From: Candidatus Poribacteria bacterium
Lineage (GTDB): Bacteria > Poribacteria > WGA-4E > WGA-3G
Length of the DNA stretch: 35,624 nucleotides
Direction: 5' to 3'
NCBI GenBank assembly: GCA_022825825.1
Contig: JAJDWA010000073.1
Location: 1 to 35,624 of the forward strand
Position numbers and translations under genes: made by a program. The notes beneath the pieces were generated by a model. It searched no databases, was not told the origin of the DNA, and worked only from the letters and a program-made list of their open reading frames with translations. Of the stretch, positions 1 to 7,874 are shown piece by piece; position 1 is the stretch's first letter, and every line of letters starts with the position of its first letter.

Positions 1-13
1 TGGTTATAGTTTT

Positions 14-140
14 TTTATTAGGATGGCTTCTCATGCACTAAAAGTCAAGAAAAATCTGCGCAGCAAAAACGCATTTTCATGGTGTTATACCTTGTTTTTG
101 TTGATTATTATTAGTTCGAGACCATTATGAGAAATATCAG
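14..140. repeat. Left arm of 127-bp terminal inverted repeat
   Basis: This stretch is the exact reverse complement of 35498-35624, with no mismatch over 127 bases. After an 8-base insertion on the left side the match resumes for 14 bases (149-162 against 35484-35497). I see no transposase in either arm. The simplest reading is a dispersed genomic repeat at which assembly stopped on both sides. The length of exactly 127 also equals a common assembler k-mer size. Confidence 0.9.
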
Positions 141-233
141 AAGATTAATTTATTAATTCGGTCCTTCTAATTTCTTTTTCTTAACATTTTGGACATTGTC
201 GCGACTAGGCGGTCGCTCGGACACGAAGGGGTT

Positions 234-399
234 TATAGTCCAACCTAAAAATATGTGAACACTCCCCTGGTAGGTGCGGTTTCCTAACCAATTCAGAATA
301 CCAAACGCGTATTCTGACATACCCATTTCCCAGACCCATCGGGTGCGATTAGGAAATCGCACCTACCGTAGTGTCCAAATAATTATTGATTTCACTATA
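234..399. repeat. MITE-like element copy 1 (30-bp inverted ends)
   Basis: The left end (234-263) and right end (370-399, reversed) both start TATAGT and finish ACACT after exactly 30 bases, as in the copies at 15005, 21225 and 22508. The inside folds back: ggtaggtgcggtttcctaa near 270 pairs with ttaggaaatcgcacctacc near 348 with one G-T wobble. There is no coding capacity. Ends beginning TA suggest an IS630/Tc1-type mobiliser, but that is inference. Confidence 0.7.
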
Positions 400-471
400 A
401 AGATTTCACTATAAAGAGAAGAAAGAGATTATTGGGAAATTGAATGGTTCTGATAGACCTTACCATCTAAA

Positions 472-500
472 TTGTTTTCAGCAGCTTTGTGTGGTATACT
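472..500 (+). promoter_or_regulatory. Candidate sigma-70 promoter for the acyltransferase gene
   Basis: A -35-like TTGTTT at 472-477 is followed after 17 bases by TATACT at 495-500. The TGG just before the -10 makes it an extended -10 type. It lies 80 bases ahead of the ATG at 580. Confidence 0.45.
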
Positions 501-579
501 CTAAACATATAGAAACATTAAACAGAAATTAGAAATTTACAAAGATAAATACTTCGCTAACGTAGCCAGTAGGACATCA

Positions 580-1500
580 ATGGTGCGAAATAAAGGGATT
601 GATAATATTGTATATTTGGCCGTTTTGGTTTTTAGTTGGGTTTGCCGCCTATTGCCAAAAAAATGGGCGATGTGTCTCGGTAGTGCTATTGGAAAACTTC
701 TCTATCGGATTCTCAAAAAACGAAAACAGATTGCCCTTAACAATCTGCAGATAGCCTTTGGAGATAATTTTAAACCAACATGTCGCCAAGAAATATGTGT
801 AGCGAGTTTCATTAATTTCAGTAAAACCGTAATTGAATTCCTGCGATTCCCAAAATTTAATGCGGAGAACATCTGGCGTGAAGTTACCGTGCATGGTAGA
901 GAACATCTCAATGAGGCTTTAGAAAAAGGAAAAGGTGTAATTGTTTTTTTACCGCATTTCGGGAACTGGGAACTTCTTTCACTCGTTTATGGGGTGCTTA
1001 TCCCAAATCGGGCGAAAGCGATTGCTTTTCCGCTGAAAAACAGACGGTTGAACGATTTAATTTGGCGACACCGCCAACTTCTAAGCTTAGAGTTAATTCC
1101 ACGAAAAAATGCAGTTCGCTCGACCCTGCGTGCCTTAAGAAATAACGATGCTGTTGGTTTTTTTTCGGACCAAAACGCTGGGGATCAAGGTGTGTTCATA
1201 GATTTCTTCGGCAAACCTGCTTCTACCGTAAAAGGACCGGTGTCTCTTGCCTTGAAAACGGGTGCATCGCTCCTTTTTTCATTAGATATTCGCCAATCGG
1301 ATGATCGACATCATGTCCATATTTCGCCACCTATCCATTTGGAACCCTCTGACAATTTTGAAAAAGATATAGAACTATATACGTCATATCTTATGAAACA
1401 GTTGGAAACATACATACGGAAATATCCAGGCCAATGGCTTTGGCTCCACAACCGATGGAAGACACAACCAGATCAGAAAGACGAAAGAAAACAGAGCTGA
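580..1500 (+). CDS. Lysophospholipid acyltransferase (LpxL/HtrB family)
   Basis: This 306-residue protein belongs to the lipid A late-acyltransferase family, which transfers an acyl chain from acyl-ACP to a lipid A precursor at the inner membrane. The family HX4(D/E) catalytic motif is visible as HFGNWEL (His126 to Glu131). Further on come FFSDQNAG and the family C-terminal motif PGQWLWLHNRWK near residues 283-294. A hydrophobic stretch near residues 10-26 suits a membrane anchor. The length matches the usual 290-320. The ATG has AGGA seven bases upstream. It stands alone behind its own promoter and is followed by the S41 protease. The exact acyl acceptor cannot be decided here, since other members act on different glycolipids. 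Confidence 0.88.
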   Translation: MVRNKGIDNIVYLAVLVFSWVCRLLPKKWAMCLGSAIGKLLYRILKKRKQIALNNLQIAFGDNFKPTCRQEICVASFINFSKTVIEFLRFPKFNAENIWREVTVHGREHLNEALEKGKGVIVFLPHFGNWELLSLVYGVLIPNRAKAIAFPLKNRRLNDLIWRHRQLLSLELIPRKNAVRSTLRALRNNDAVGFFSDQNAGDQGVFIDFFGKPASTVKGPVSLALKTGASLLFSLDIRQSDDRHHVHISPPIHLEPSDNFEKDIELYTSYLMKQLETYIRKYPGQWLWLHNRWKTQPDQKDERKQS

Positions 1501-1534
1501 TTAGAAGACCAAGTCACTTTTTGTGAAAATTGGA

Positions 1535-1563
1535 TTGCAAAAAACTTGGAATCATGTTAAAAT
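1535..1563 (+). promoter_or_regulatory. Candidate promoter of the S41 protease gene
   Basis: TTGCAA (1535-1540), a 17-base spacer and TAAAAT (1558-1563), with TGT just before the -10. The start codon is at 1629, so the leader would be about 60 bases. Confidence 0.45.
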
Positions 1564-1570
1564 ATCAAGG

Positions 1571-1591
1571 TATTGTAAATATTATACAATA
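1571..1591. promoter_or_regulatory. Operator-like dyad after the predicted start site
   Basis: tattgta and tacaata are perfect 7-base inverted arms around aatatta. They sit right at the expected transcription start of the S41 protease gene. It could be a repressor site or a weak RNA hairpin; no regulator is identifiable. Confidence 0.3.
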
Positions 1592-1628
1592 CGGGAACAC
1601 AAAAAATTAACCGCAGTGGGGTACTGTC

Positions 1629-3170
1629 ATGAAAAGATTTACATTGTCCTTCATCGTTTTAGTTATCGCTATTGGACTCCCGTTGTTGTTTATACACTCC
1701 AGTGAAAAAGACGCAACGAGCGGTGATCAACGAATCACGCTCAAGGATCTAAACAAAGCACTCGTGTTTGCTATTAAAACCGCCGAAGACAATTACTACA
1801 AACCGGTAGATAAAAACGCTATGTACCACGGGGCAATTAAAGGTGCACTCGCTGCAATCGGAGACCCTTATACCTACCTTCTCTCCGAACGCGATCATCA
1901 ACGTTCTGTAGAAAACCTATACAATGCGGAATTCGGTGGGCTCGGTGTTAGTATTTACCCTGATCATCGCGGATTCATTAAGATCTCTAAACCGATGCCA
2001 GGAACTCCCGCAGAATCGGCTCAACTACAAGCTGGAGACTATATTACCAAAGTCAATGGAAAGCAAATTTATTTAGGTGAAAGAACGGGGATGACACTCC
2101 ATGATGTTGTTGATTTACTCAGAGGTGCTGTCAATACAGATGTGACGCTTACTGTGCAGCGAAAATTTCTTCAGCCATTTGAAGTGAAATTGAAACGAGC
2201 AAAAATCTCGGTACCAAGTGTTACATCAACAATGCTGGAAAACAAAATCGGTTATATTCGGATTACCAAATTTATTGGTACAGACCGCTCAGGCGGAACA
2301 GAAGTAGAATTCAATAAGGCACTCGCAGCACATAAACAAGCCGCCATGCAAGCACTGATTTTAGATTTACGAAACAACCAAGGTGGACTCCTTGACGCTG
2401 CGTATCATATTGCGGATGCATTTATTAGTGAGGGGATTATTGTATCTACAAGAGGTAGAAGAAGCGAATTTGATGAGCGATATCCTGCTCATTCGGACAT
2501 CTTGTGTGACCCTGAAATTCCGATTGTTGTACTCGTAGATGAATACAGCGCAAGTGCTTCCGAAATTGTCGCGGGCGCAATTAAGGATACAGGCCGAGGT
2601 ATACTTGTCGGCACCAAAACGTACGGCAAGGGTGTTGTCCAAAAACGGTATCCTTTAACCCAGATCGGTGCAATCTCGCTGACTATCTCCTCATATTATA
2701 CGCCTAATGGAACATCAATTGACAAATCGGGGATTACGCCACAGGTTCCTGTTGCTGAGGTTCAGCCCGAAAAAATTGAACAGATAATGCAAAGATTCGT
2801 ATCAGAAAAAAATGCCGTTGAAAATTTTGTCACCAATTGGATTGAAGAAGAGATCAAACGCACAGGAGAAATACCTAAAGATTTCGGATTACTTGAAACA
2901 AAACTTCCACAGTTTAGGCAAAGCCTCGCGGACGATGGGTTACAGGTCAGTCTTCGCTGGTTGACACTGCGTGCAGAACAACTGTTTAACATTAACGTTG
3001 GTATTGAACGGGTTGTGAATTTAAGATATGACACACAACTACAAGAAGCAATTCGCATCATCAAAGCAGATGAGGTAGGAAAGACCATTCAATTGTATCG
3101 CACTTTTGATCATATAATGAAGTTGGTGGGACAAGAATTGCAAACCCTTACGCACGGTTCTGGATATTAA
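1629..3170 (+). CDS. S41 C-terminal processing peptidase with PDZ domain
   Basis: A 513-residue serine protease of the CtpA/Prc family, which trims the C termini of exported or envelope proteins. An N-terminal hydrophobic segment (about residues 5-20) would export or anchor it. A PDZ domain follows at about 95-185 (FGGLGVSIY, GDYITKVNG), then the protease core. The Ser/Lys dyad is visible: the SASASE motif with Ser309 as likely nucleophile, and Lys334 in TYGKG, 25 residues later as in the family. About 130 residues beyond the core form a C-terminal extension of unknown role. The ATG at 1629 is the only start ahead of the signal segment. Substrates cannot be predicted. Confidence 0.9.
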   Translation: MKRFTLSFIVLVIAIGLPLLFIHSSEKDATSGDQRITLKDLNKALVFAIKTAEDNYYKPVDKNAMYHGAIKGALAAIGDPYTYLLSERDHQRSVENLYNAEFGGLGVSIYPDHRGFIKISKPMPGTPAESAQLQAGDYITKVNGKQIYLGERTGMTLHDVVDLLRGAVNTDVTLTVQRKFLQPFEVKLKRAKISVPSVTSTMLENKIGYIRITKFIGTDRSGGTEVEFNKALAAHKQAAMQALILDLRNNQGGLLDAAYHIADAFISEGIIVSTRGRRSEFDERYPAHSDILCDPEIPIVVLVDEYSASASEIVAGAIKDTGRGILVGTKTYGKGVVQKRYPLTQIGAISLTISSYYTPNGTSIDKSGITPQVPVAEVQPEKIEQIMQRFVSEKNAVENFVTNWIEEEIKRTGEIPKDFGLLETKLPQFRQSLADDGLQVSLRWLTLRAEQLFNINVGIERVVNLRYDTQLQEAIRIIKADEVGKTIQLYRTFDHIMKLVGQELQTLTHGSGY

Positions 3171-3179
3171 AACGGCAAC

Positions 3180-3260
3180 TATAGTAAAACCTATAATTAA
3201 TGGGACACTTCTGTAGCACAAACTTTTAGTTTGCGGGATAACTTCTATTATCCGTTATGT
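3180..3260. repeat. Half copy of the MITE-like element plus small hairpins
   Basis: Bases 3180-3209 match the 30-base inverted end of the family (TATAGT ... GACACT), but no partner end is found. Two short hairpins follow: caaact-ttt-agtttg and ggataa-cttcta-ttatcc (3236-3253). The stretch directly follows the protease stop and may act as a terminator, although there is no T tract. Confidence 0.5.
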
Positions 3261-3363
3261 TCTCAAAACAGGTTTATCGTTTATCAAGTTGGTTGTTCAA
3301 CCCTACGCTGAATGTGCTTACCCATAGATTTCTTCAATGTTTCGTCCCCTATAAAAGAAATTA

Positions 3364-5295
3364 ATGAATCAGCAATCCTCGCACACTACCGAGGTTATCA
3401 CCAAAAAAGCGATAATTGTAGGTTTAATCCTCGTTATTGCCAATGCATATTGGGTCGGAATAGCCAGTGAACTCTGGTACGCAGTCTACACGCTTGTTTC
3501 CCCTTTTTCTAATGCAGTTTTTACGTTGGTAGTGCTACTCGCGCTGAACGTTCTTCTCCGCAAAATCTCTCCGCGTACTGCTTTTACTCCCGCTGAACTC
3601 TTATTAATCTATATCATGGTGACGATGGTCTCCACTATCTCTGGGCATGCGATGATGGCAATCCTGATGGGGACTTTGGCGCATCCGTTCTGGTTTGCAA
3701 CTGCTGAAAATGAGTGGGCACAACTCTTTTTGCACCATGTCCCTGAATGGCTAACGGCACATGAACCTGAGTGGTTAGCAGGTTATTATGAAGGTGAATC
3801 AAGTGTCTATTTGGCGGAACATCTTCGTGTGTGGACAAAACCCATCCTCATTTGGTCAGGTTTTATTTTTCTTCTCTACGGATCGCTGCTCTGTTTGGGA
3901 TTACTGCTCCGAAAACAGTGGATGGAACGCGAAAAATTAAGCTTTCCATTAACGCAGCTGCCGTTGCAAATGACAACGAACCGCAGTTTTTTCAGTTCCC
4001 GTTCACTTTGGATAGGATTTGGGATTGCTGCGCTCCTGCGCGTCATGGCAGGCTTGCATGATCTGTTTCCTATAATTCCCGCTTTTCCCTCCAGTTACCG
4101 GCTTGATAGCCACATAACAGAAAGGCCTTGGAACGCTGTCGGTTATGTCTCTATGTCCTTCAATCTCGCGATTGTTGGATTGACCTATTTTATGCCGCTT
4201 GATCTTGCGTTTTCCACATGGTTTTTCTTTTGGCTAACACGTGCAGAACGGGTGATTGCAAGTGCAGTAGGTTTAACGAATATCAGTAAACTTCACCTTA
4301 ATGACCGCGCCTCCGGTGCCTGGGTCGGCATTGCAGTGTTGACTTTGTGGATGGGTAGGAGGCATCTTATTCGGTTTTTCAAACATGTCGTTGGGCTTGA
4401 ACGCGGCGACGATAGCACCGAGCCGTTATCTTACCGAACAACAGCAATTCTCTCTATTCTCAGCGTGGGTGCGGTGTTTGCTTTCTGTTATATCGCAGGA
4501 ATGTCGTTATGGGTAATTGCTATCTTTTATATACTATTTGTCGCATTTGCATTAGCAATCGGACGTGTTCGCGCGGAATTAGGACCCCCCTATCACGAAG
4601 TAATAGGTATTAATCCACGCCAAATGATGGTAAACATATTTGGGACTCGCACTTTGGGTGCAGCAAACCTCACCGTGATGACATTTTTATATGCTTTTAA
4701 CCGATGCAACCGTTCACATCCAATGCCAAATCAGATTGAATCATTGCGAATCGGCGATCAGGCACGGATTCCCGGCAAAACCTTGCTTTTAGGCATGGCA
4801 CTTGCTATCGGTGTCGGTGCACTTGCCACGTTTTGGACATATTTGCAGGTTGCTTATCAATACGGTGTGCTGGCAAGGTGTCAAGGGCATGTTGGGCACT
4901 TCGGATGGGAAAGTTTCAACCCGCTCCAAAGTTGGTTACAGCATCCGAAGGCGGCAAATCTGGGTTCGATTGTATTTATGGGGGCAGGTTTCAGTTTTGT
5001 CTTTCTTCTCAATTTTTTGCGTACACGCTTACTCTGGTGGACACTACACCCGTCCGGATATGTCCTTTCTGGTGCTTCATGGGGAGGTTTGATATACTTC
5101 TGGTTTCCTGTTATGGTAAGCTGGTTCATTAAGTTCATGATCCTCAGGTTTTCAGGTTGGCAAACCTATCGCAGAGCCATACCATTTTTCCTCGGTTTGG
5201 TTTTAGGGGATTTTGTGCCGCGTAGTGTCCTGAGTTTAATCAGTTTTGTGATGAATCTCTATATGCCCTCTTCGGGTGCAGGGCATTCGCTTTAG
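3364..5295 (+). CDS. Polytopic membrane protein, DUF6785/DUF6784-like
   Basis: This 643-residue protein is mostly hydrophobic, with about 12-14 probable membrane helices separated by short charged loops. It has no signal peptide and no ATP-binding motif. Features that stand out are a conserved-looking run of aromatic residues near residues 110-160 and the segment RVRAELGPPYHE near 403-414. From memory, proteins of this size and composition, often labelled DUF6785/DUF6784, are numerous in Poribacteria and some Planctomycetes and occur near oxidoreductases and dioxygenases. The function is not known to me; transport is a guess from topology alone. No clear ribosome site precedes the ATG. The gene is flanked by repeats and an ISAs1 relic. 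Confidence 0.6.
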   Translation: MNQQSSHTTEVITKKAIIVGLILVIANAYWVGIASELWYAVYTLVSPFSNAVFTLVVLLALNVLLRKISPRTAFTPAELLLIYIMVTMVSTISGHAMMAILMGTLAHPFWFATAENEWAQLFLHHVPEWLTAHEPEWLAGYYEGESSVYLAEHLRVWTKPILIWSGFIFLLYGSLLCLGLLLRKQWMEREKLSFPLTQLPLQMTTNRSFFSSRSLWIGFGIAALLRVMAGLHDLFPIIPAFPSSYRLDSHITERPWNAVGYVSMSFNLAIVGLTYFMPLDLAFSTWFFFWLTRAERVIASAVGLTNISKLHLNDRASGAWVGIAVLTLWMGRRHLIRFFKHVVGLERGDDSTEPLSYRTTAILSILSVGAVFAFCYIAGMSLWVIAIFYILFVAFALAIGRVRAELGPPYHEVIGINPRQMMVNIFGTRTLGAANLTVMTFLYAFNRCNRSHPMPNQIESLRIGDQARIPGKTLLLGMALAIGVGALATFWTYLQVAYQYGVLARCQGHVGHFGWESFNPLQSWLQHPKAANLGSIVFMGAGFSFVFLLNFLRTRLLWWTLHPSGYVLSGASWGGLIYFWFPVMVSWFIKFMILRFSGWQTYRRAIPFFLGLVLGDFVPRSVLSLISFVMNLYMPSSGAGHSL

Positions 5296-5299
5296 CACT

Positions 5300-5425
5300 T
5301 GAAATAGTGACGACTTTTCCTGCCACATCAAACGCTTGGAGTATCTGTGTTGCCACAGGGATTTCGTTCATTTTCTCAGATACGGGGCGTTGTGCGAGGG
5401 GTATGCCAATCAAGTCCATGGCGAT
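5300..5425 (-). pseudogene. ISAs1-family transposase relic
   Basis: Read on the minus strand, about 42 codons without a stop encode IPLAQRPVSEKMNEIPVATQ followed by ILQAFDVAGKVVTIS. This matches the ISAs1 (H-repeat) transposase segment that normally reads ...DEKSNEIPA..LL..LDL.G.VVTIDA. The match ends exactly where the catalytic Asp of VVTxDA should be (here Ser). Both ends are lost, so it is a dead fragment. It abuts the stop of the membrane-protein gene. Confidence 0.62.
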
Positions 5426-5481
5426 ATTTTGTTTTCGTCATTATCCACTTCATAAGATTTTGGTTTTATCTTTAAGGTGAA

Positions 5482-5557
5482 GTCCATCAGATGTAGCGTG
5501 TAAAGTCACGCTACATCTGGTATAATCTAATTTTATTTCGACAATTGAATGTCTCTG
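5482..5557. repeat. 76-bp dispersed repeat with perfect hairpin, copy 1
   Basis: It is 70/76 identical to 33968-34043. It contains a perfect 13-bp stem (5488-5500 with 5507-5519) around taaagt, then TATAATCT and a segment ending gacaattgaatg. Both copies lie 80-140 bases ahead of a gene start. In copy 2 one stem pair becomes G-T, so folding as RNA is kept. Confidence 0.75.
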
Positions 5558-5619
5558 GGTTTGTCTTAAGAGTCTGTACGTTTTTAACACTTTTAAACTG
5601 ATGCAAATCAATAAATATG

Positions 5620-5648
5620 TTGTCAATCCATATCATTTATGATATACT
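5620..5648 (+). promoter_or_regulatory. Sigma-70 promoter of the tat operon
   Basis: TTGTCA (5620-5625), a 17-base spacer and TATACT (5643-5648), each 5 of 6 to consensus. Transcription would start near 5655, which rules out an upstream start codon at 5617 and supports the ATG at 5698. A perfect 16-base palindrome (atatcat-tt-atgatat, 5630-5645) overlaps the spacer and -10 and could be an operator. Confidence 0.6.
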
Positions 5649-5697
5649 TATAATTTATACTGGTTTGCAACATCTCATCAAAGGAGGAACTAAGAAC

Positions 5698-5907
5698 ATG
5701 ATGGGAATAGGCCCAATGGAGGTTTTTATTTTCCTTGTGATTGCACTGGTAATTTTCGGACCGCAAAAGTTACCAGAGATGGGAAAGTCTTTGGGAAAAG
5801 CTATTCGAGAGTTTAAAAGTGTCGGGAGCGAGATACAAGATGAAATTACAAAGGTTACAGACGACATAGACATTGATCCGGATAAAACAATCAAACCCCC
5901 TAAATAA
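5698..5907 (+). CDS. tatA: Sec-independent translocase subunit TatA/TatB
   Basis: A 69-residue protein with the typical Tat layout. A short N terminus (MMGIGPMEVF) leads into one membrane helix, a FGPQKLPEMGKSLGKAIREF hinge and amphipathic helix, and an acidic, charged tail. FGP...LP is the family signature. TatA forms the pore component that moves folded twin-arginine proteins across the inner membrane. I chose the ATG at 5698 because AAAGGAGGA sits ten bases upstream and the promoter overlaps the longer frame starting at 5617. tatC follows 26 bases later. With one A/B-type gene here, it may serve both TatA and TatB roles, as in minimal Tat systems. Confidence 0.92.
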   Translation: MMGIGPMEVFIFLVIALVIFGPQKLPEMGKSLGKAIREFKSVGSEIQDEITKVTDDIDIDPDKTIKPPK

Positions 5908-5933
5908 GCATAACTCTGTGGGAAACCACTACT

Positions 5934-6752
5934 ATGGAATCTAAAGATGTTGCAATGAGTTTCTGGGAGCATCTTGAGGAACTCCGGCGGCGTATTATTA
6001 TTTCTCTCGTTGCTTTAGGTGTTTTTACATTATTGGGTTTGTCATTTTTAAAGCCAATTCAATATGTTCTTGAACTCCCTCTGCAGAGCCCTGTGATGAA
6101 TATAGTTGCCAACGCGATTGAAACGAGGGCAGGAACAGAAGGCTCAACCCTCGGTTTTTTGGCGATCGCCCTACGTAGTGGCACCTCAAGAATTGAGGCT
6201 GAACTCATAGTGATGGGGGCATTTCAAGGTATCATGGCATATCTAACAATAGGAATAACCGCAGGCGTCCTACTTTCATTACCGATAATTCTTTATCAGA
6301 TTTGGATGTTTGTGTTTCCCGCGCTGAATAGGTCAGAGCAGCGATTGGCAGTGCCACTTTTTTTCACCATCATATTTTTCTTCGTTCTCGGCGCAGTTTT
6401 CGCCTACTTTATTGTAGTTCCAGTTATTCTGCAATTTGCAGCAGGTCTTTTTGAGTTTAAAAATCTTTGGGATTTGAAAACGTATATTACATCTGTAACG
6501 CAGTTAATTTTAGGGTTCGGAGTTGCTTTTGAATTACCGATTGTCATGGCATTTCTCGCGCGTATCGGAGTCATAGACTCGCAGGGTTTTCGCGGGAAAC
6601 AACGTTATGCTCTATTAGGCATCTGTGTAATTTCTGCGTTGTTAACTCCTGCGGATCCAGGTTCGATGTTACTGATGGCAATTCCGCTCTTTATCTTGTA
6701 TCAATTGGGTATTTTTTTCGCATTTCTCGTTGAACAGGAGGCAGAAACATAA
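5934..6752 (+). CDS. tatC: Sec-independent translocase subunit TatC
   Basis: This 272-residue membrane protein is the twin-arginine signal receptor of the Tat translocase. The N-terminal motif SFWEHLEELRRR (residues 9-20) is the conserved cytoplasmic recognition site. About six membrane helices follow, including GVLLSLPIILYQIWMF and a C-terminal pair. The first periplasmic loop is somewhat long (about residues 55-95). Its stop overlaps the next start by one base (TAATG), so the zinc-ribbon protein is translationally coupled. No Tat substrate is obvious in the window. Confidence 0.95.
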   Translation: MESKDVAMSFWEHLEELRRRIIISLVALGVFTLLGLSFLKPIQYVLELPLQSPVMNIVANAIETRAGTEGSTLGFLAIALRSGTSRIEAELIVMGAFQGIMAYLTIGITAGVLLSLPIILYQIWMFVFPALNRSEQRLAVPLFFTIIFFFVLGAVFAYFIVVPVILQFAAGLFEFKNLWDLKTYITSVTQLILGFGVAFELPIVMAFLARIGVIDSQGFRGKQRYALLGICVISALLTPADPGSMLLMAIPLFILYQLGIFFAFLVEQEAET

Positions 6753-7495
6753 TGGCTAACGAATCTTTGCGGCAGCAGCTCGCTTTGCTTTATCAGTTGC
6801 AGGAGCATGATAGGGAGTTGCTGTCTTTCCACCAACAACTACAAATTATTCCCCATCGTATTAAACAATTAGAAGCAAGCGTTACAAAATACAGAGACGA
6901 CATAACGGTGAAATCTAATGAACTTGCCGAAGTTGAGAAATTACAGCGCTCCAAGAACGCGGAATTAGAAATGAACGAGGTTCAACGCGAAAAATATAGG
7001 AATGAACAACGCGAAGTTACCTCAAATGACGCCTATACCGCACTTGAAAATCAGATTGAATTCCTCGAGCAAAAGGATGGAGAAACAGAGGAAGAAATCT
7101 TAGAGTTAATGGAAAAGAGTGATCAGTTAAAGGAAGAATTGGCAGCACTTGAAGCCGATGTTGTTCGTGAAGATAAAAAAACGACAGAGAAAATAACTAA
7201 ATTTCGAGCAGAACAAAAAGATTTGGAAGCAAAGATAAATGAAAAATTGGAAAAACGGAATACATTTCTACCGAAAATTGACAAGAAACTCACTACACAG
7301 TACCGTCGGTGGATGGAACGGCACAAAACCGATTTTTTAGCGTTGGGCAAAAATGGGACTTGCGGAGGTTGTCGTCTCACAATTCAGCCGCAAAATCTCA
7401 AAGAAGCGCAAAAATATGAAAAATTGGTTTATTGTTCCAGTTGTAAACGGCTACTTTATGTTGAACCGGCTGATCCAGATATACCATTTCCATAA
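6752..7495 (+). CDS. C4 zinc-ribbon coiled-coil protein (COG1579, zf-RING_7 type)
   Basis: The protein has 247 residues. Residues 1-190 are a long charged coiled coil rich in E, K, Q and L. The C terminus is a zinc ribbon with Cys204-x2-Cys207 and Cys228-x2-Cys231. This is the layout of the widespread COG1579/CT398-type family, which is thought to bind nucleic acid or interact with secretion or flagellar factors; its cellular role is not settled. It overlaps tatC by one base, so the two are made together, though I know of no direct link to Tat. Confidence 0.85.
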   Translation: MANESLRQQLALLYQLQEHDRELLSFHQQLQIIPHRIKQLEASVTKYRDDITVKSNELAEVEKLQRSKNAELEMNEVQREKYRNEQREVTSNDAYTALENQIEFLEQKDGETEEEILELMEKSDQLKEELAALEADVVREDKKTTEKITKFRAEQKDLEAKINEKLEKRNTFLPKIDKKLTTQYRRWMERHKTDFLALGKNGTCGGCRLTIQPQNLKEAQKYEKLVYCSSCKRLLYVEPADPDIPFP

Positions 7496-7547
7496 CAAAG
7501 TTTTATAATGGTTTGAGCGTTTGGAAAATAGTAATGGAGTTGTTTCT

Positions 7548-7874
7548 ATGCCATTTATTGATATAAATGTTCAACCTGAAAAACAGGTTTTTGAGGGGGT
7601 TACAATTCGGACAATCCATGGCGAAAAACTTATGATGTCCTATGTCCATCTGCAACCACATAGCATAGTTGCTGAACATAGCCACTTGCATGAACAGATG
7701 GGTATGGTTTTAGAAGGCACATTTGAATTGACTATTGGCGGAGAATCGCGAACGCTCAAAAAAGGTGATACTTATATTATTCCCTCTCATGTGAAACATA
7801 GTGCTAAAGCGTTTGACAAAATGGCGATAGCCCTTGATATTTTTAGCCCGCCCCGGGAAGATTATATATCTTGA
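7548..7874 (+). CDS. Small cupin-domain protein
   Basis: A single-domain cupin of 108 residues. Motif 1 is visible as HSHLHEQMGMVLEG (two His, one Glu for the metal) and motif 2 as GDTYIIPSHVKHS (the last His). Such proteins range from metal-dependent dioxygenases to sugar-binding regulators, and the substrate cannot be told. I chose ATG 7548, with TGGAG nine bases upstream, over an in-frame TTG at 7521 that lacks a ribosome site. The stop (TGA, 7872-7874) overlaps the TTG start of pgeF, which implies coupling. Confidence 0.85.
   Translation: MPFIDINVQPEKQVFEGVTIRTIHGEKLMMSYVHLQPHSIVAEHSHLHEQMGMVLEGTFELTIGGESRTLKKGDTYIIPSHVKHSAKAFDKMAIALDIFSPPREDYIS

Larger units (their letters stand above)
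1..579. other. Intergenic region with repeats, no convincing gene
   Basis: The 69-codon minus-strand frame at 153-362 lies across a palindromic repeat element and has no ribosome site, so I do not call it. The stretch holds the terminal repeat arm, a MITE-like element at 234-399 and a 14-base tandem duplication at 388-415 (gatttcactataaa twice). It ends in a promoter-like sequence ahead of the acyltransferase gene. Confidence 0.7.
5296..5697. other. Intergenic stretch: transposase relic, hairpin repeat, promoter
   Basis: It holds, in order, a minus-strand ISAs1 transposase fragment (5300-5425), a 76-base repeat with a strong hairpin (5482-5557) and the tatA promoter (5620-5648). I see no intact gene here. 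Confidence 0.7.

Noticed and set aside
153..362. 69-codon minus-strand ORF near the left end
   Set aside because: It lies across a palindromic MITE-like element, has no ribosome site, and a similar frame is seen in the copy near 14896-15147.
5617..5697. N-terminal extension of TatA from an ATG at 5617
   Set aside because: The extension lies over a strong promoter, lacks a ribosome site and is not part of TatA proteins. The ATG at 5698 has AAAGGAGGA.
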